Shown: in pieces, positions 1 to 12,800 of the stretch
How the letters are laid out: each line of letters opens with the position of its first letter
How positions within the stretch are numbered: the first letter of the stretch is position 1
NCBI GenBank assembly: GCA_009760855.2
Contig: WPIO01000044.1
Coordinates: forward strand, 188,001 to 248,000
Direction of reading: 5' to 3'
Source of the DNA: Cristatella mucedo
Taxonomy: Eukaryota > Bryozoa > Phylactolaemata > Cristatellidae
DNA: 60,000 nucleotides
Notes under the pieces: model-generated
Database searches by the model: none
Told to the model about the DNA's origin: nothing
Seen by the model: the letters and a program-made list of their open reading frames with translations, nothing else
Translations under genes and position numbers: made by a program

Positions 1-155
1 CGCCACTTCTTTGTAATGCTTGCAGCGCTTGGCGCTCGACTCCCACGCCGAGAGCTTTGGACAGGAGCGGCGCACCGCCACTCTGTCGTTGCACTCGTAG
101 AACTTGGTGCAGTCGCAAGGGTCAGAGTACAGGCTATCTCCGGCATGAGCAGATT
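1..155 (-). CDS. Chitinase-like exon 9: CBM14 (peritrophin-A) chitin-binding domain, partial
   Basis: After a TTTGTGTCCAG acceptor the frame reads [17 protein letters not shown], then SCPKLSAWE and RCKHYKEVA. The spacing of Cys and aromatic residues is that of chitin-binding type 2/CBM14 domains. It stays open at the left edge, so the end of the gene is outside the window. Phase 1 joins correctly to exon 8. Further exons between the two cannot be excluded. Confidence 0.82.
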
Positions 156-3100
156 CTGGACACAAAAAGACCTCTACAAATACGAACCATTGTGGTAAAC
201 GGTATCCGTAGCTCGCCGCCAGTGCGGCACTGTGCCAATGCGTACACGACAACCGTGCATCGTAGGAAGCCGATGCTCAGCCGATGCTCCTCGAGCGCAG
301 GGCAGCGACGCGGCGGCGACGCGGCGGCGGCGAGCGGAGCTCGTCTCTCACGGCGCTCGCCGCCCAGTGGCGAAGCCACTTTAGCGCGCGGCGTTTTATC
401 GCTGCTCTTCGTTGTGCCCTCGGTTGTCACTCGAGCGTCACTCAGCGCGACTAGGCGAGACTCCGTGGCCCAGTCACTGTCTATCAAGATATCGAGACGT
501 CGGCAAAATAAAACTAAATGGAGTAGCTGGAGAAACAGGACCCCAGAGATCCGACTGAGGAATCACCTGACAAACTTAGTCTTGCCAGCTGGAGCGAGGC
601 CACATCTAATGCAGTTAGAGCAGATGCCTGGCCAACCTTTTACACTGCGAGCAGAGGCCTTGAAAATCGGGTAACCGCCGCCTGGACTTTCAGCTTTTCA
701 TAGTGAGGGATGGATGGCCACAGTGGAACGTATGCGTGCGAAAAGTGGAGCGTTTTTCAAGCCTTGGCACTCGCTGAAAAGTGCATCGGCCAACCGTAGA
801 TGCCCCTTTATCTTGCGCACAATCCCTGGCACATCCGACGAATCTTCATTCGCAATGGCATGACAACGCTACAGAAAATTGTATTCCAAAAAGCACGACT
901 ATGACAAAGCCGAAAATGAAGTCGGACGCCAACAAAACAGGTGGCTTTTGTTTTAGGCTCATCATTGTTAGCAAGTCAAATTAATGACCTACACAACTTT
1001 CAACTAATACTAATTTCAATACAAATCTTATCTTTTGGTATCCTTTTGGTAGCTCATGGTTTGCTGAGCACAATTTCTATAGTTAATAGAAAGTCTGTTG
1101 GGATTTCTCCACGAGCGCTCATTGATCGACCTTTGCTTTTGCTGAGTGATCCTGCCAGCGCATCTTTACTTACGCTCTGGGCTCGGAGCACAGACCGAGA
1201 TGCCTAGTGAATACTACCTAGGGTCACCTGTTGAATGACACCGTAAAGACGCTCGATTTGAAGCTTTAGTCTCTGTTTAAAATGGCTTATCATTTACTCT
1301 ATGCCGGTTCTTACTTGTTTTTTCGTTATGTCTGCAGCCATTTCATTAATGCTGCTTACCTGCCTGCCCAGCTGACAAACTGGTTTTGTATTTCGACTGC
1401 ATAATTAGTGGCCCTTCATGGGCATTACGCAAGCCTTCGGTTACACTCTCATGTTCTAGACTTATGGAAAGCATGCACGAATATTAGCATATATCTTTTA
1501 TACATTTTGCAAGGCCAGTTTATATAAGTATCACATCCGAAGAGTCACTGAAGGGGTAACAAAGACATGGCATTTTTGGGCCGGATGGCCACCGGCCAAG
1601 CAACTGGTACCTTTTGCAAGCGGGTCAGGTAAAGCAGAGGTACCTGATTCAGCAGCCTCATTTATATAGTAGCTATCGCCACCCACCCCTTGCAGCAAGC
1701 AATAAAGGACTGGCTGCTACATGACTCGAACCCACAACTGTGTCGTGAAGTACATTAGCCGTACAGGCCGGCTGGAAAGGTTTCGCCAGACTCAGGAGCA
1801 GGAGAGAATATGCCAAGGAATACAAATTGTAGAAATGAACTCCACAGCCCAGGACGTACAGAGAAAAAGCTTCGGTCGCCAACAGCTTTATGCGAAAGAG
1901 TGGAACTTGGAACTGCTAATTTATTGTCCCTAGATGACCTAAGGGCTTGAAAAGGCTGAAACCGGAGCCGAGTTCAGATAGGTATGAAGGAGCCAAACCA
2001 TGACCAAACCTCGTGGGTCAGAACAACAAATGTGCTCTGTATCCCTTGATCAACCTGGAACCATCGCAGCTCCTTCAGCAAAGGAAACTGGAAGTTGCAT
2101 CTCTTAAACCATCACTAGAAGAAGGGACCCGAGCACTGGACCACAGCGATTGGCTGAGTCCTGCCTATTGGGAGGAAGTAGGGTTGATGCCCTCGGAGGA
2201 GGGCGGCCTCGGATCGGTCAATGCATTGCCGAACTACCGAGTCGTCCAGGTATCACACAACTGCACCGCGCTGGTTGGGCCCTGGGTTAAGGTGCTCGCT
2301 TTTAACGACCCAGGTCGTGGGCTCACGGTCTGTCATACATGTAAAGCATCTGGATACAGTTAAGTTCTCTTAGAGTGCTATACAAATGAATTTTATAATT
2401 ACCATTAGGTCGGGCAAAGCAACGAGCAGGGTGGAAATAGTAGCAGCTAACTTATCTGCTATCAGCTTGGGTGGAATAGAAATATGACTCCAGACAGTAG
2501 ACTTATAAATAAGCTAAAAGGAAATATCAGCTGACTTAACAGTCTCATTTATATGACACCAGAAGATCCTTAACGCTATGACAGAGAGCCGTGGGCAATA
2601 GGGAATTGCCTGCTGTAGGACTCAAACCCGTGGACCGAGGTCGTGAAGTGCAAACACCTTATATCTGGGATAAGATCCTGTGGTGAATTGAGTAAGAAGT
2701 CAAGAAAGGTTAAGCGATTATCAATAGCAGAGAGCGGCAAATCCAGTTGTCCTCCTAGGCAGCTAGACGCCTGGCTTGTGCAGCCGATTTAGAGGGCTGC
2801 CGTTGCCTAATTGTGCAGCCAATTATGGCAATCAATTGTGGCCACTCACCTGCCCGCAGGGCTGGCAGCATTTGGGGACCCGACGCAGCAGCCGCTGCGC
2901 GACGAGCACGGAAGCAGACGCCTCGCGGGTCGATCGCGACGCTCAGCCCCCCCCCCCCCCCCCCCCCCCCCCCGCTGCGGCCGCTTCCGCTAAGGTCACC
3001 GCTGCTGCCGATGCTGCTATCGCCATGCTGCTCCTGCAGCTGTTGCTGCCGCAGCAGCCGTAGCTGTTGCCGCTGCTGCGTGGCGGTGGGATAGGCGGAT

Positions 3101-6100
3101 AAGAAACGTGAGCACGCGAGCACGCGTCTCCTGTGTGACTTGATGAGTGACTTACACTGCTGCTTCAGCAGGAAAGCAGCAGCCAGGCTGTTGCAGCCTG
3201 CAGGAGCCGGGACGGCTATCGCAGCAGCTGAGGCACAGAAAAATGGCAGCTGCAGGGCGGCACCCACCTGCGCAGCCCGACCCTCCGATGGCTTCCAGCG
3301 CCGACAGCAGCGGTCTCTTGCCGTGGTGCTTGCCATAGGCCAACGAGTCGTCAGACTGCTTGGCCGCACCCTCACGGAACAGCATCTCGGCAGCACCAAT
3401 GATCTTTCCCTCCTGCTCCTCCTTCCCCCACAGCGACTTGGTCGGCTCCCTGGGTGCTGCCGGCAGAGGTGGTGGTCGGCGTTGCTGCTCGGCGTCCAGC
3501 CACGCCAGCGACCCGCCGCCGATGCCGTGCTGAGCCTGCCCCCCACCGACAGTGGCCGGCACAGCTGCAGGCCCTGGCAGAGGCCTGACAGCTGGCAGCT
3601 GAAGGCCAGGCCTCTGCTCGGCCTGCACATGCAGCTGCTGTTGGTGCAGCTGCAGCTGCTGCTGCAGCGGCTGCTGCTGAGACAGCTGCTGCTGCTGATT
3701 CGGCCCCAGCCCTGGCCGTGCTGCCTGCTGAGACATGCGGTCGGTCGGAGGGCTGTCTGTCGTCTGCTTGCCGCCAGCCGTCTGGCGGTGTGAGCTCAGC
3801 GACATGATGAGACAGCTGCTGAGCTCGCGCAGCAGGGGGTACTTTCCAGCGTTGCAGAAGGCGCCCGAGAAGTCGTCAAGGTCGAGGGTCCATATCATGG
3901 CACCTCCGATACCAGCTCCTTGTATGAAGTGGCACTACAGAATTAAATGTCGATTCCTGCGCACCGATCGGCAATAGAAATTATAAATATATAAAAATAT
4001 AATTCATTTATATAGCGCCCCAAGAGAACTTAATCTCTATTCATGTGCTTAGCATATGCCTCGGGGCTCGAGCCCACGACCTCAGTCAGACCTTAGTCGG
4101 GGTGAGCACCTTAACCGCTAGACCAAACCAGCTCGGCAAAGTCGAGCGGAGTCTCCGCACGACACACGCCAAGCTGTGTACACAGACGTCATATCCATTG
4201 GCTTCACCTTTGCTTTTCACCGTTGGCAGGACTAAGGCTCATCCCCAAGAAACCTTTCCCCAAACCACCCGAACCACGTGGCTAGATGCGCTCCCATAAT
4301 CTCTCGCGCCACATACGACAAGTTCCTGAAATGCTACTAGCGAGGCGGGCGAAAGCCACTCAGCAGAGCAAATGCACAGACCATGAGAGCATTTGCCATG
4401 AACCTAGAACAGCACAGGTTTAACGCAGGCCGACAGACGACGCTGGTCTCAGCCACAGCGAATCAAGAGATCACTACCGCCGGCATTCACCTTCTCAATC
4501 ATGGATCTCGGACTCTCGTAGCCTATCCAGTCAAGTTTCTTGTTCCAGGAATATGGTACTCGTCGCAGCATGTCAAACATTTCGTTACGCAGGAAGTCGC
4601 GATCCTGACAGATTTCAAAATAGGCAAGGAAGCCGGGGGAGACGGTGAACAAGCCGAGGTCACCGGCACCGATTGAATTGGCATTAACATTGTGATCAGC
4701 AGCAGTAGCCAAATGAAACGAGCGTCCATACATGGGCAAGCCGATGACAACTTTCCTCGGTGGCATTCCATTGTAAATCCACATTCGTACTGCATAATCC
4801 TGCAACCCAAGAAGCAGGCAATAGGCAAAAGAGAAGGACATTACGACGTTCGCGGCTCCTAATACTAAGAATGCGCGAATCACTAAAACACTCTACCGTC
4901 ACTAAAACATTATCTCGGGCTAACTATAACGGCCGCGACTCAGTTTCACCGATAGACTTATTAATGCCAAGGTAAGAAATTACTACATTCCTGAATATAC
5001 TTGTTACGGCACCCTACGTGACAGTGAGCAGCTGAGGTTACCTATATCGTTAGACCCACTAGCCATGGCAGTTAGGCCTATTGGAACATGAATGCTGTGT
5101 GTGAACTAGTACAGGCCAGAGGGAATATCACGAGCGGCCAGCAGCTTTAACAAGGCCAGGTAGAAGAACAACTTTCCCACAGGGCCAAGCACCCTGCCCC
5201 AGAAGGCATGTAATTTTATCAGCAACTCCAGCTTTTGGTTGATCTCAAGCAAGGTCAGGTCCTGCCCATAGATCTCAGCCCAGTGGTAATGCGCTTGCAC
5301 TTGATGATTCAGTTCTTGTGCTGGAGTGCTGAAGCAGGCCATCCTTTATTGCCTGCTCCAAGCAATGTGAAATTTGCTAAAGCTCTTTTGCTACTATACA
5401 GTCGAGGCTGTTAAGTAAGCTCTTTACCTTTCTTTAAATTAAAATGATTGACTACACCGTTGTAGGCCTCGGCATGCAAGTATCTAAAGCACGTTGAATT
5501 TCACATTCTCATCGTGCACGCATTAAACTATCGCAAGCCGATCTATCAGTAATATACAATTACTCCTCGTGGCACGTACGTGGCACTTTTCCTCGTGCAA
5601 ACTAAAGGACATTTGCGATTGATCTCAGTTTAGCCGGAGCCTAAGGTGCCGAAGGCAAGTGTTCTGGCCGATTTCTGATCCCGACAGACATATGCAGGTC
5701 ATTGTCTATAGTCGGACGTAAAGTATTAGCATATGTACAAGGTCTCCTTTGCTCACAGCCAAAACCGGTTCTTTTTTTGTTGCACTCAATGTATATCTCT
5801 TTATGTAAGCAGTCTGTGTGAGACGGCTGCACTTGTCTGAAACCCAGTATCCGACAGAATTGGTCGATCATTGAGCTACGATGCCAAGCCAGCTCGGCCT
5901 ATGACTTATATAGCTGATACAGCCTGCCCTCCCCGTCCCATGGTCGACAGAGCAGGCAGCCAGAAGTGGTCACCAACGATTTGGCAGCGAGCACCACACA
6001 AAGCTGAAATGTATTATCCAATGGGCTCCAGCAGGACGCTCGGCTGCACTACATACTAGGTAGCCAGCAAACTTGCCGCATCGTTCAGCTGTGCAGGAAG

Positions 6101-6742
6101 CCTGCTACCAGCTCTAGCTACCAGCAGAGCTCGTGCACGTTCAGCTCGGAGTCACTGTCATGGGAGTCACTGCCTCCTGGCATGGGATGCTTTGACAGTC
6201 TTTTCCCATCCCCTGACAAAAGACTGGTAGGTTTATGGTTATTGTAATACAAAGTGTAATTAATACCGATGCCTTAATCATTCTCGAAAATCAGGATGCT
6301 AACCAAAGTTATTCAAGTTCTTAGCCGTGGCAGCGGTAAAAATTCTGTCGGAAATCTCTCTTTTTTATTCCATTGAAAATGGCATCACGTCAGCGAACCA
6401 GCTGCAGCAGGCTGCTCGAGCTTGACGATTCAACGGTCTCTGCCTGCTTCCTAATAGGCTGCTACCAATCGATCAAGACTAAGTGAAAGAGCTGCCATTC
6501 AGGTGACTTACATGCACGTGCAACCTCCTAGGTGTTTTTGTGACTGCTATGCTACCTGCTTGTCTGTTTTGTGCAGCTGTCCCTCGCACACACTCGCATG
6601 CTTGGTAACAGGTACACAACCATACACCTCGAGCACACATGCATAGGCACACGTGCTCTCAAGGACGTTGTGTATACATGCTTATTGTCTCCTTTTGCCA
6701 CTCTATTTATTCATTTTACTTTACTCTATCTCTCTCACGCAT

Positions 6743-6823
<81 letters not shown>

Positions 6824-9800
6824 CTCCAGCAGATTTCGTTGGAATTTGTAAGCCCAGTTGCTGCTGATCGTATGCTGAGGTAGCTTCTGGGAAAGGTGAT
6901 AAATGAGCTTCACTCATTCCATTCAAACACCAGCAAAAAATATAGTACCTGAAATTGATGGAGTGTGTCACAATTGTACCCGTAAGGGAAGATCTTAAAG
7001 GTGCCCCTGGCAACAACAACTTCGGCAAATAATGCATGTGAAGAGATGGGAGAAGGCAAATCGAAGAGTTCACTGACAGTGAAGCGAGACACACAAGACA
7101 GTGAGAGGAACGCGAGACATGGATAGCAAACACGGGACGATTGCCGGTCTCCATAACTGAATAGAGATTAGCAAAAGAATGTGGATGACAACACGGAGGA
7201 CATCTGCCAAAACATGAAAAACAGCAACAAGCAGACCGAGATGGGTAGCCAAGAGCTACCTATGAAGGCATTCTTGCGCATAGCCAGGTGCCAAAATGAC
7301 CAAGGGGTTCAAAATGGTTCATGATATTCTAAAAACAAACGAGTGGAAGGACTTTGTTGTCAGCCAAGATGATTGATTGTAAGATATGCTGCAGATACAC
7401 TTACGTAGCATTGATAAGATGACCCTCTGCTAGAAATATATACAATAGCAGCCTACCTTCGGGTGGTCCTCGGTTTTGATGCCAATATATTACAAAACTA
7501 AATATAATTAATTTGTGTAGCACCTTAAAACAATCTCTATTCAGTTCACATATGCCACGGGGCTCGAGCCCACGACCTCGGCCAGACCTCAGTCGGGGCG
7601 AGCACCTTAACTAATGGGCCAAACCAGCATGGCATGAAATTTGGTAGTAAACTATGGCACTCGTACTGCCCTGAAACCTGTTGTAAGGTAGGGTGAAAAA
7701 ACAAACAACTGAATTGGCAGGCAAAGCCTGTCGGAACGATCTGCTTTTACCGAAAAATTTGATTTTCTAAAAAAATCGGTCACGAAAAATTATTTGTTCT
7801 GTATCACTTACCACGGTAAAAGGGTCACCGGGCGGTCCATATAGAGACGAGTGCGGCTGGGCAAACAAGGTTTGATTAGCTGTCCTCATGTCGTACGTCA
7901 TCAGGTTCACCCAGTCCAGGCACCTATTAATGAGATGACCAGCCAAGCAGCTGACTGCTGTGTGCTGCTAAGCTTCTCTGATCGGCTTCCACTACCCCTG
8001 CCCCTCTGCAAGCCAAGTGGGGCTCCTTAGAAAACTAATCCCAGCAGCCTTCTGCTGCTAAACTGCAGTCGCTAATCTATTGTAGTCCACATCTGATTAC
8101 CAATCTTACCAAAACCCTGCACTGAGGCTGTGATTGTTTGGGATAGTTGAGATGGCTGTGATGTTTACTACCTATTCATACATCAGGTGCTCAGTTGGCC
8201 TAACTTTGGCGTTCACAGAATGACAACCAATGCCTATATCCTGATTATCACCATCACCATAATGGCAATAGTCAGCAGTTATCATCCTCTCCATTGATGT
8301 TACAATCATCATCGTTAACATGACTAGCCAACGTCAGGACATTTCTACACACGATGCAACTGCAGGGGGAAAACAAGGTGCCATTACAGATATATGCACG
8401 AAGAATTTGACATAAGTCGATTGCTTATGGCTGCCTGCTGGATATGCCTCAGTGTATTAACCAAATCACAGTCCAAGATCAATGGCAACCTCCCAAGCAT
8501 GTGTGAGTAACAGTCTGTGAGTAAGCACGAGCCGTGTGTGTGTAAGCAATGTTTTGACTGCCTGACCTAGCATCTTTTCACAGAATCAAAATGCATTAAT
8601 TGAATAGGGCCACACATGACCAGCAATGGCCTGTCACGATCTGACGACTTTAGTGGCACGAGATTCACCCACCAGCTGCCTGCCATCTGGCTGATGTTCG
8701 TATCTGGTGCTAGTGCGAACATCTGAGACCTTCAGTCCTCGAGATAATAATATTGCACTTGATGACAACGTATGCTAAGCCACTTTGGAAAATCAAATAT
8801 ACAGTCCCTAGGCAGCAACCCTTGTCAAATCAAGACCATCATGCATCGATCGCCCCGTTATGCCTATGGTACCGAGAATCTTCGGTAGTCCCGTACGGTA
8901 GATACCACGGTAGTGACATGCAGCCAGAATCCTGAGTCAAAAGTTGCACGCTGTTCCTTCTGAAGGCTCATTTACCCCATCTGAACAAAAAACTTGCAGC
9001 CTCCTCTACGTAGAAAAAAACGTCAAAGCTTCTTGCTGCCTGTGGTAGGCATGGCCAGAAGTGGCGCTTCAGCCCCCTCTACTGATTGCAATCGTCATCC
9101 CCCCGTTTCTGTAAACCCTGCAGCACCAAATGTACACAGCCCCAGCAGCCCTTTTAGCTTGACTGCAATAAGAAAAAAAGCATCGGCAGCCCCTCTTGGA
9201 GAAACACTCGATGGCTAGCTAAGGACACTGGTAAACCTCATAGGATCATTCACATAACAGGCTAGATGAGATTGACTACTACTATACCAGATCTATGCCT
9301 TAGCTGTTTTATTCAGTACAGTGCTATGACACCTGCACACAAGCAGCTGCAAACCAGCAGCTAGTCGATTCTCGATTTCAAGCACAACTAGTTTATAGTC
9401 TCGCGATGCTAAAGATAGCTTCAGGGCGAAATTGCATTGCTTGCTCTAGCCGCAATGGGCTTAAGAATGAGCTGCTGCTGATGCAACAACGTTTACTAAC
9501 AGTCAGGCAACTGATTTAGTTTGCATTTATTTCATTGGCTGAAAGGCTCCATTCCCGTGATTTATACAATTATTACCATCAAACTTTTATCAAGCTTGAA
9601 CAGCTTCACAAGGATGCTTTAAATATGACACAAGTTTGCAACTCATTGCCCTTAACTGTGTATATGGTTCACTCGACACCGTCTAAGCATCTTCACAATT
9701 TCTGACGACAATACTGAGGTAATATCTTCAAAAAGTGAGTCGGGGTTTATCTCAGCATTCATTTCCAGTTAGGAGTCACGGAGTCTCTAATGATGATGTT

Positions 9801-12800
9801 ACACAGCAAGCCAGAGAGTTGTAAAAGGTTAGAAGCTGGCTGTGAATTTAACTCGCTATGCTTGACCTGGGAATATCAACATAAAATAGGCAGTGAGAAA
9901 TTATGGATTGAGCAGTCTAGTGATGCAAGTGACCCAAATGTACGGATATCTGATTTTAAATTGATAACCAAACCCTAGCTAATGCACCAAGCTAAAGGGG
10001 CGTGTCGGACAGCCAAGCTGCCCAAGAAGCCCTTTCAGCCCTCCTATGATTGGTTGCAGTCCCCTACTTGGCTTCAATTATGGGTAAATCCTGGAAATGA
10101 GTGTCACTAAATCCTTAATGAAGCTAGCAATTAGACATCCTGCAATGGTCTGACCTATCTTAACTATGAATTGTTCTGGTTGCTTTATTATCCATGAGAG
10201 CTTTTGCATGGAGTAGGACTTTTCTTCTACTCCGAGTCGTAAATAATGCACAGCAATTTAGATTTTACAATGGCAGCCCCGATATACTGTGAAACAACAA
10301 CAAAAAAGTCAGTTCTCTTGCTCACAGGAGAGGACATATCTCGGTCGAAATTTTTTTACCACCATCAGGATCCAAACACAAGACCTATGGGTCTTGCATC
10401 TGCTACACTAAGCACTCGGTCACTGGCATTGCTTAGAAAAACGACTAAATGGGTAAAGCTGAGCTACTTTTATATATAACTTTTATTATACACGGCAGTT
10501 GGTTTAGCACGTCTAGAAGTGTCAAAACTGCTTAAGGCTTTGGTAAAGGCAAACGGATATAAACTTAATAGTGCGGCCACACTTCATTTTCGCTTCGTTA
10601 GTGCCTTCATGAATCAGTGCAGCTTGCATACTCGGGTATATTTCATTTCATTCATTTTTCAAGCAGTGTTAATCTTGTTTAATTCCACTAGAGACCTGGC
10701 CGATTTGAGAGAACAGAAAGGCAAATGAAATCGGGAGATCTCTACATGATTACAGTCAATCCTCAATAATGAGCCGATATAAGATATTATCGGTAGTGGC
10801 ACAGTTTGCACAGAAGTTTGTTCATCAAGATCCAGGGACAGCATAACGATTCAACAAGTGAGAACATGAACATTTAACGAACATTTTTTTGGGTAATGAC
10901 AAAAAAGAATAGAAGGAACGCCTCCATCACCTGCTCTGGTTTTGTATTTCTTAGTACTGTTGCTTCTGACACTGAGATCAAATGTAACAAAACCAAGATA
11001 AGCCGGTCATTTCAACTGACCTACTCACTCTGCCAATCTGTCGATTTCATATGCTCTGTTGACGATGACTTCGTTGGCTGACACTGCAGCAGTAAGAAGT
11101 AAGCCAACTTTTCCTGACATCGAAGACTCGTGGTCAAACGTATTTCTGAGTTCCTGAGTTAAAAAAAATTACAATCAAGCAAGCATTCTTTGACGTACAG
11201 CGAATGACTAAGGATGGGGACATTCTTTTTCTTATACGGCCAACGCATGCCGACAGTCAAGTTATTATACTCAGATTCCTCATATAGCATGGCCTTAATT
11301 AAACTAGTAAAGTGCAAATTCAAGCATATCACAATTCGCAAGTAATTATTTGCTCAGCAACCTAATGATAGCACTATCGGTTCTCAAGCTGGGGATATCC
11401 TAATAATCTATTCATGTAAATAAATGGAAGTATACGCATGTATGTTTTCATAAATATACACCCATGCACAACTCACATGTGCACGCTAGAAAAAACATTT
11501 GGACCAAATCTCTTGACGGCTGCCACAAGAAGGCATATATGCATTAACAGGCACGGCTTTTGATCAAACCAGCAGACGTTTAGCCTGCATGCCCTTACTA
11601 CAATACTCAAAGCTGTACACTTACAAAGTAAATCACAGTATGAGCTAACTGGATGCGTGATCTATTGCGCTTTTCATATTACAGCCACTAGAAGATCTGT
11701 ACCAAGGGTGGCTCCTCTCCATCGTCACTGTCGAATGGCAGATGCATACAACAATTGCAAAAATATGTAACAGCCTGCCTTTCAAGTGTTAATACAAACG
11801 TGTCTGTGCATTGCTTGTTGAAACTTTTCGGTCAATACTACTTTGCTCTAGACGTCAACAGGGGAACTACCCTAATTGAGTGTGCACCGAGGACATGCTG
11901 TTAATGCTTGGCTGCAACCTTACTAATAATAAGAAGAATAAGTCATTTGCATGGTACCCTAAAAGAACCTATTCCTTTTTGTGTGTCGCCTTGTTTAATC
12001 CATTCTTGGGAAGCCATCAGCTATTCAGCCATTAAATCATTTAATCTCGCGAGCATTCCATTTTTCAGACAGACGCCAAGTACTCGATTCCCTTTTCAGT
12101 CACGTGCGCATGCCACGTGTCAGGAGTTTGACTCAGGGGGAATCAATTTCTAAGAGTCGCGATTTATTAATACTCCAAAAGTCTACTCCACCAATAAATC
12201 CTTCTCTGCCACAACAAGGTCTCGTAAATTACGTAAAGACCGTTGGCGACAGAAGCTTTAGCTCTGCAGGTCCTAGGCTGTGGAACTTGCTTCCACAATT
12301 CTTACGAAACGACAACTACACTCCTGCTGCCGACTATGGCTCATCCATTCCAGCGGTCCTGAGCTGCTACTTCCAAGCCACTCACTACCTCAACTGCTCT
12401 CCAGACTCTGTTATTCTTCCCACTTTCTCTTTGTTGCGTGAGACGAAGTCTGTTGGCTACCGAATGCGTACCGAAAGCCGCTTAGGCTGCGAGTGCACTA
12501 TACAAAACTCTTCTGCGTAACACCCACATAGTCTGTATGGCTTTGTGGAGTTATAGACAGAGATACAATGTACAATACTATACAATGTCCTCTGGGTGCA
12601 CACTTGACAAACGATTGCACGCCGGGCTTTGGATGTACAGTATCTATCTGTATGATAAACACCTTGGCGCCTTCGTCTTCGACCCAGGCCACTGCATACA
12701 GGACGGAAATCTAATATTTAGACATCCGCAAAAATATCACGAGCATAACTTGTCTCCGGATTGCCTCTCGCTGAAGCTGAGCAGCCCGAGTTGCCTCAAA

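Larger units (their letters stand above)
156..3267 (-). other. Chitinase-like intron 8
   Basis: It contains S2 SINE copies at 1643-1775 and 2529-2678, an S1 SINE at 2270-2390 and a GC-rich, CAG/CTG-rich stretch (about 2860-3267) with a 27-base C run. The open frames in the GC-rich part overlap in several frames and show no domain, so I do not call them genes. From 660 to 1640 I see nothing recognisable. Confidence 0.6.
4800..7811 (-). other. Chitinase-like intron 6
   Basis: A 3-kb intron with a long CA microsatellite and an S1 SINE at 7505-7634. The rest is unique-looking sequence without a domain-bearing frame. Confidence 0.6.

Noticed and set aside
2755-3793. Open frames of 200-290 codons on both strands around exon 8 of the chitinase-like gene
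   Set aside because: They follow from CAG/CTG-rich composition and the poly(C) run. Only the frame with [12 protein letters not shown] is supported by homology and splice phase.
6571-7154. Frames crossing the CA repeat
   Set aside because: Dominated by a dipeptide repeat encoded by the microsatellite, with no unique domain on either side.
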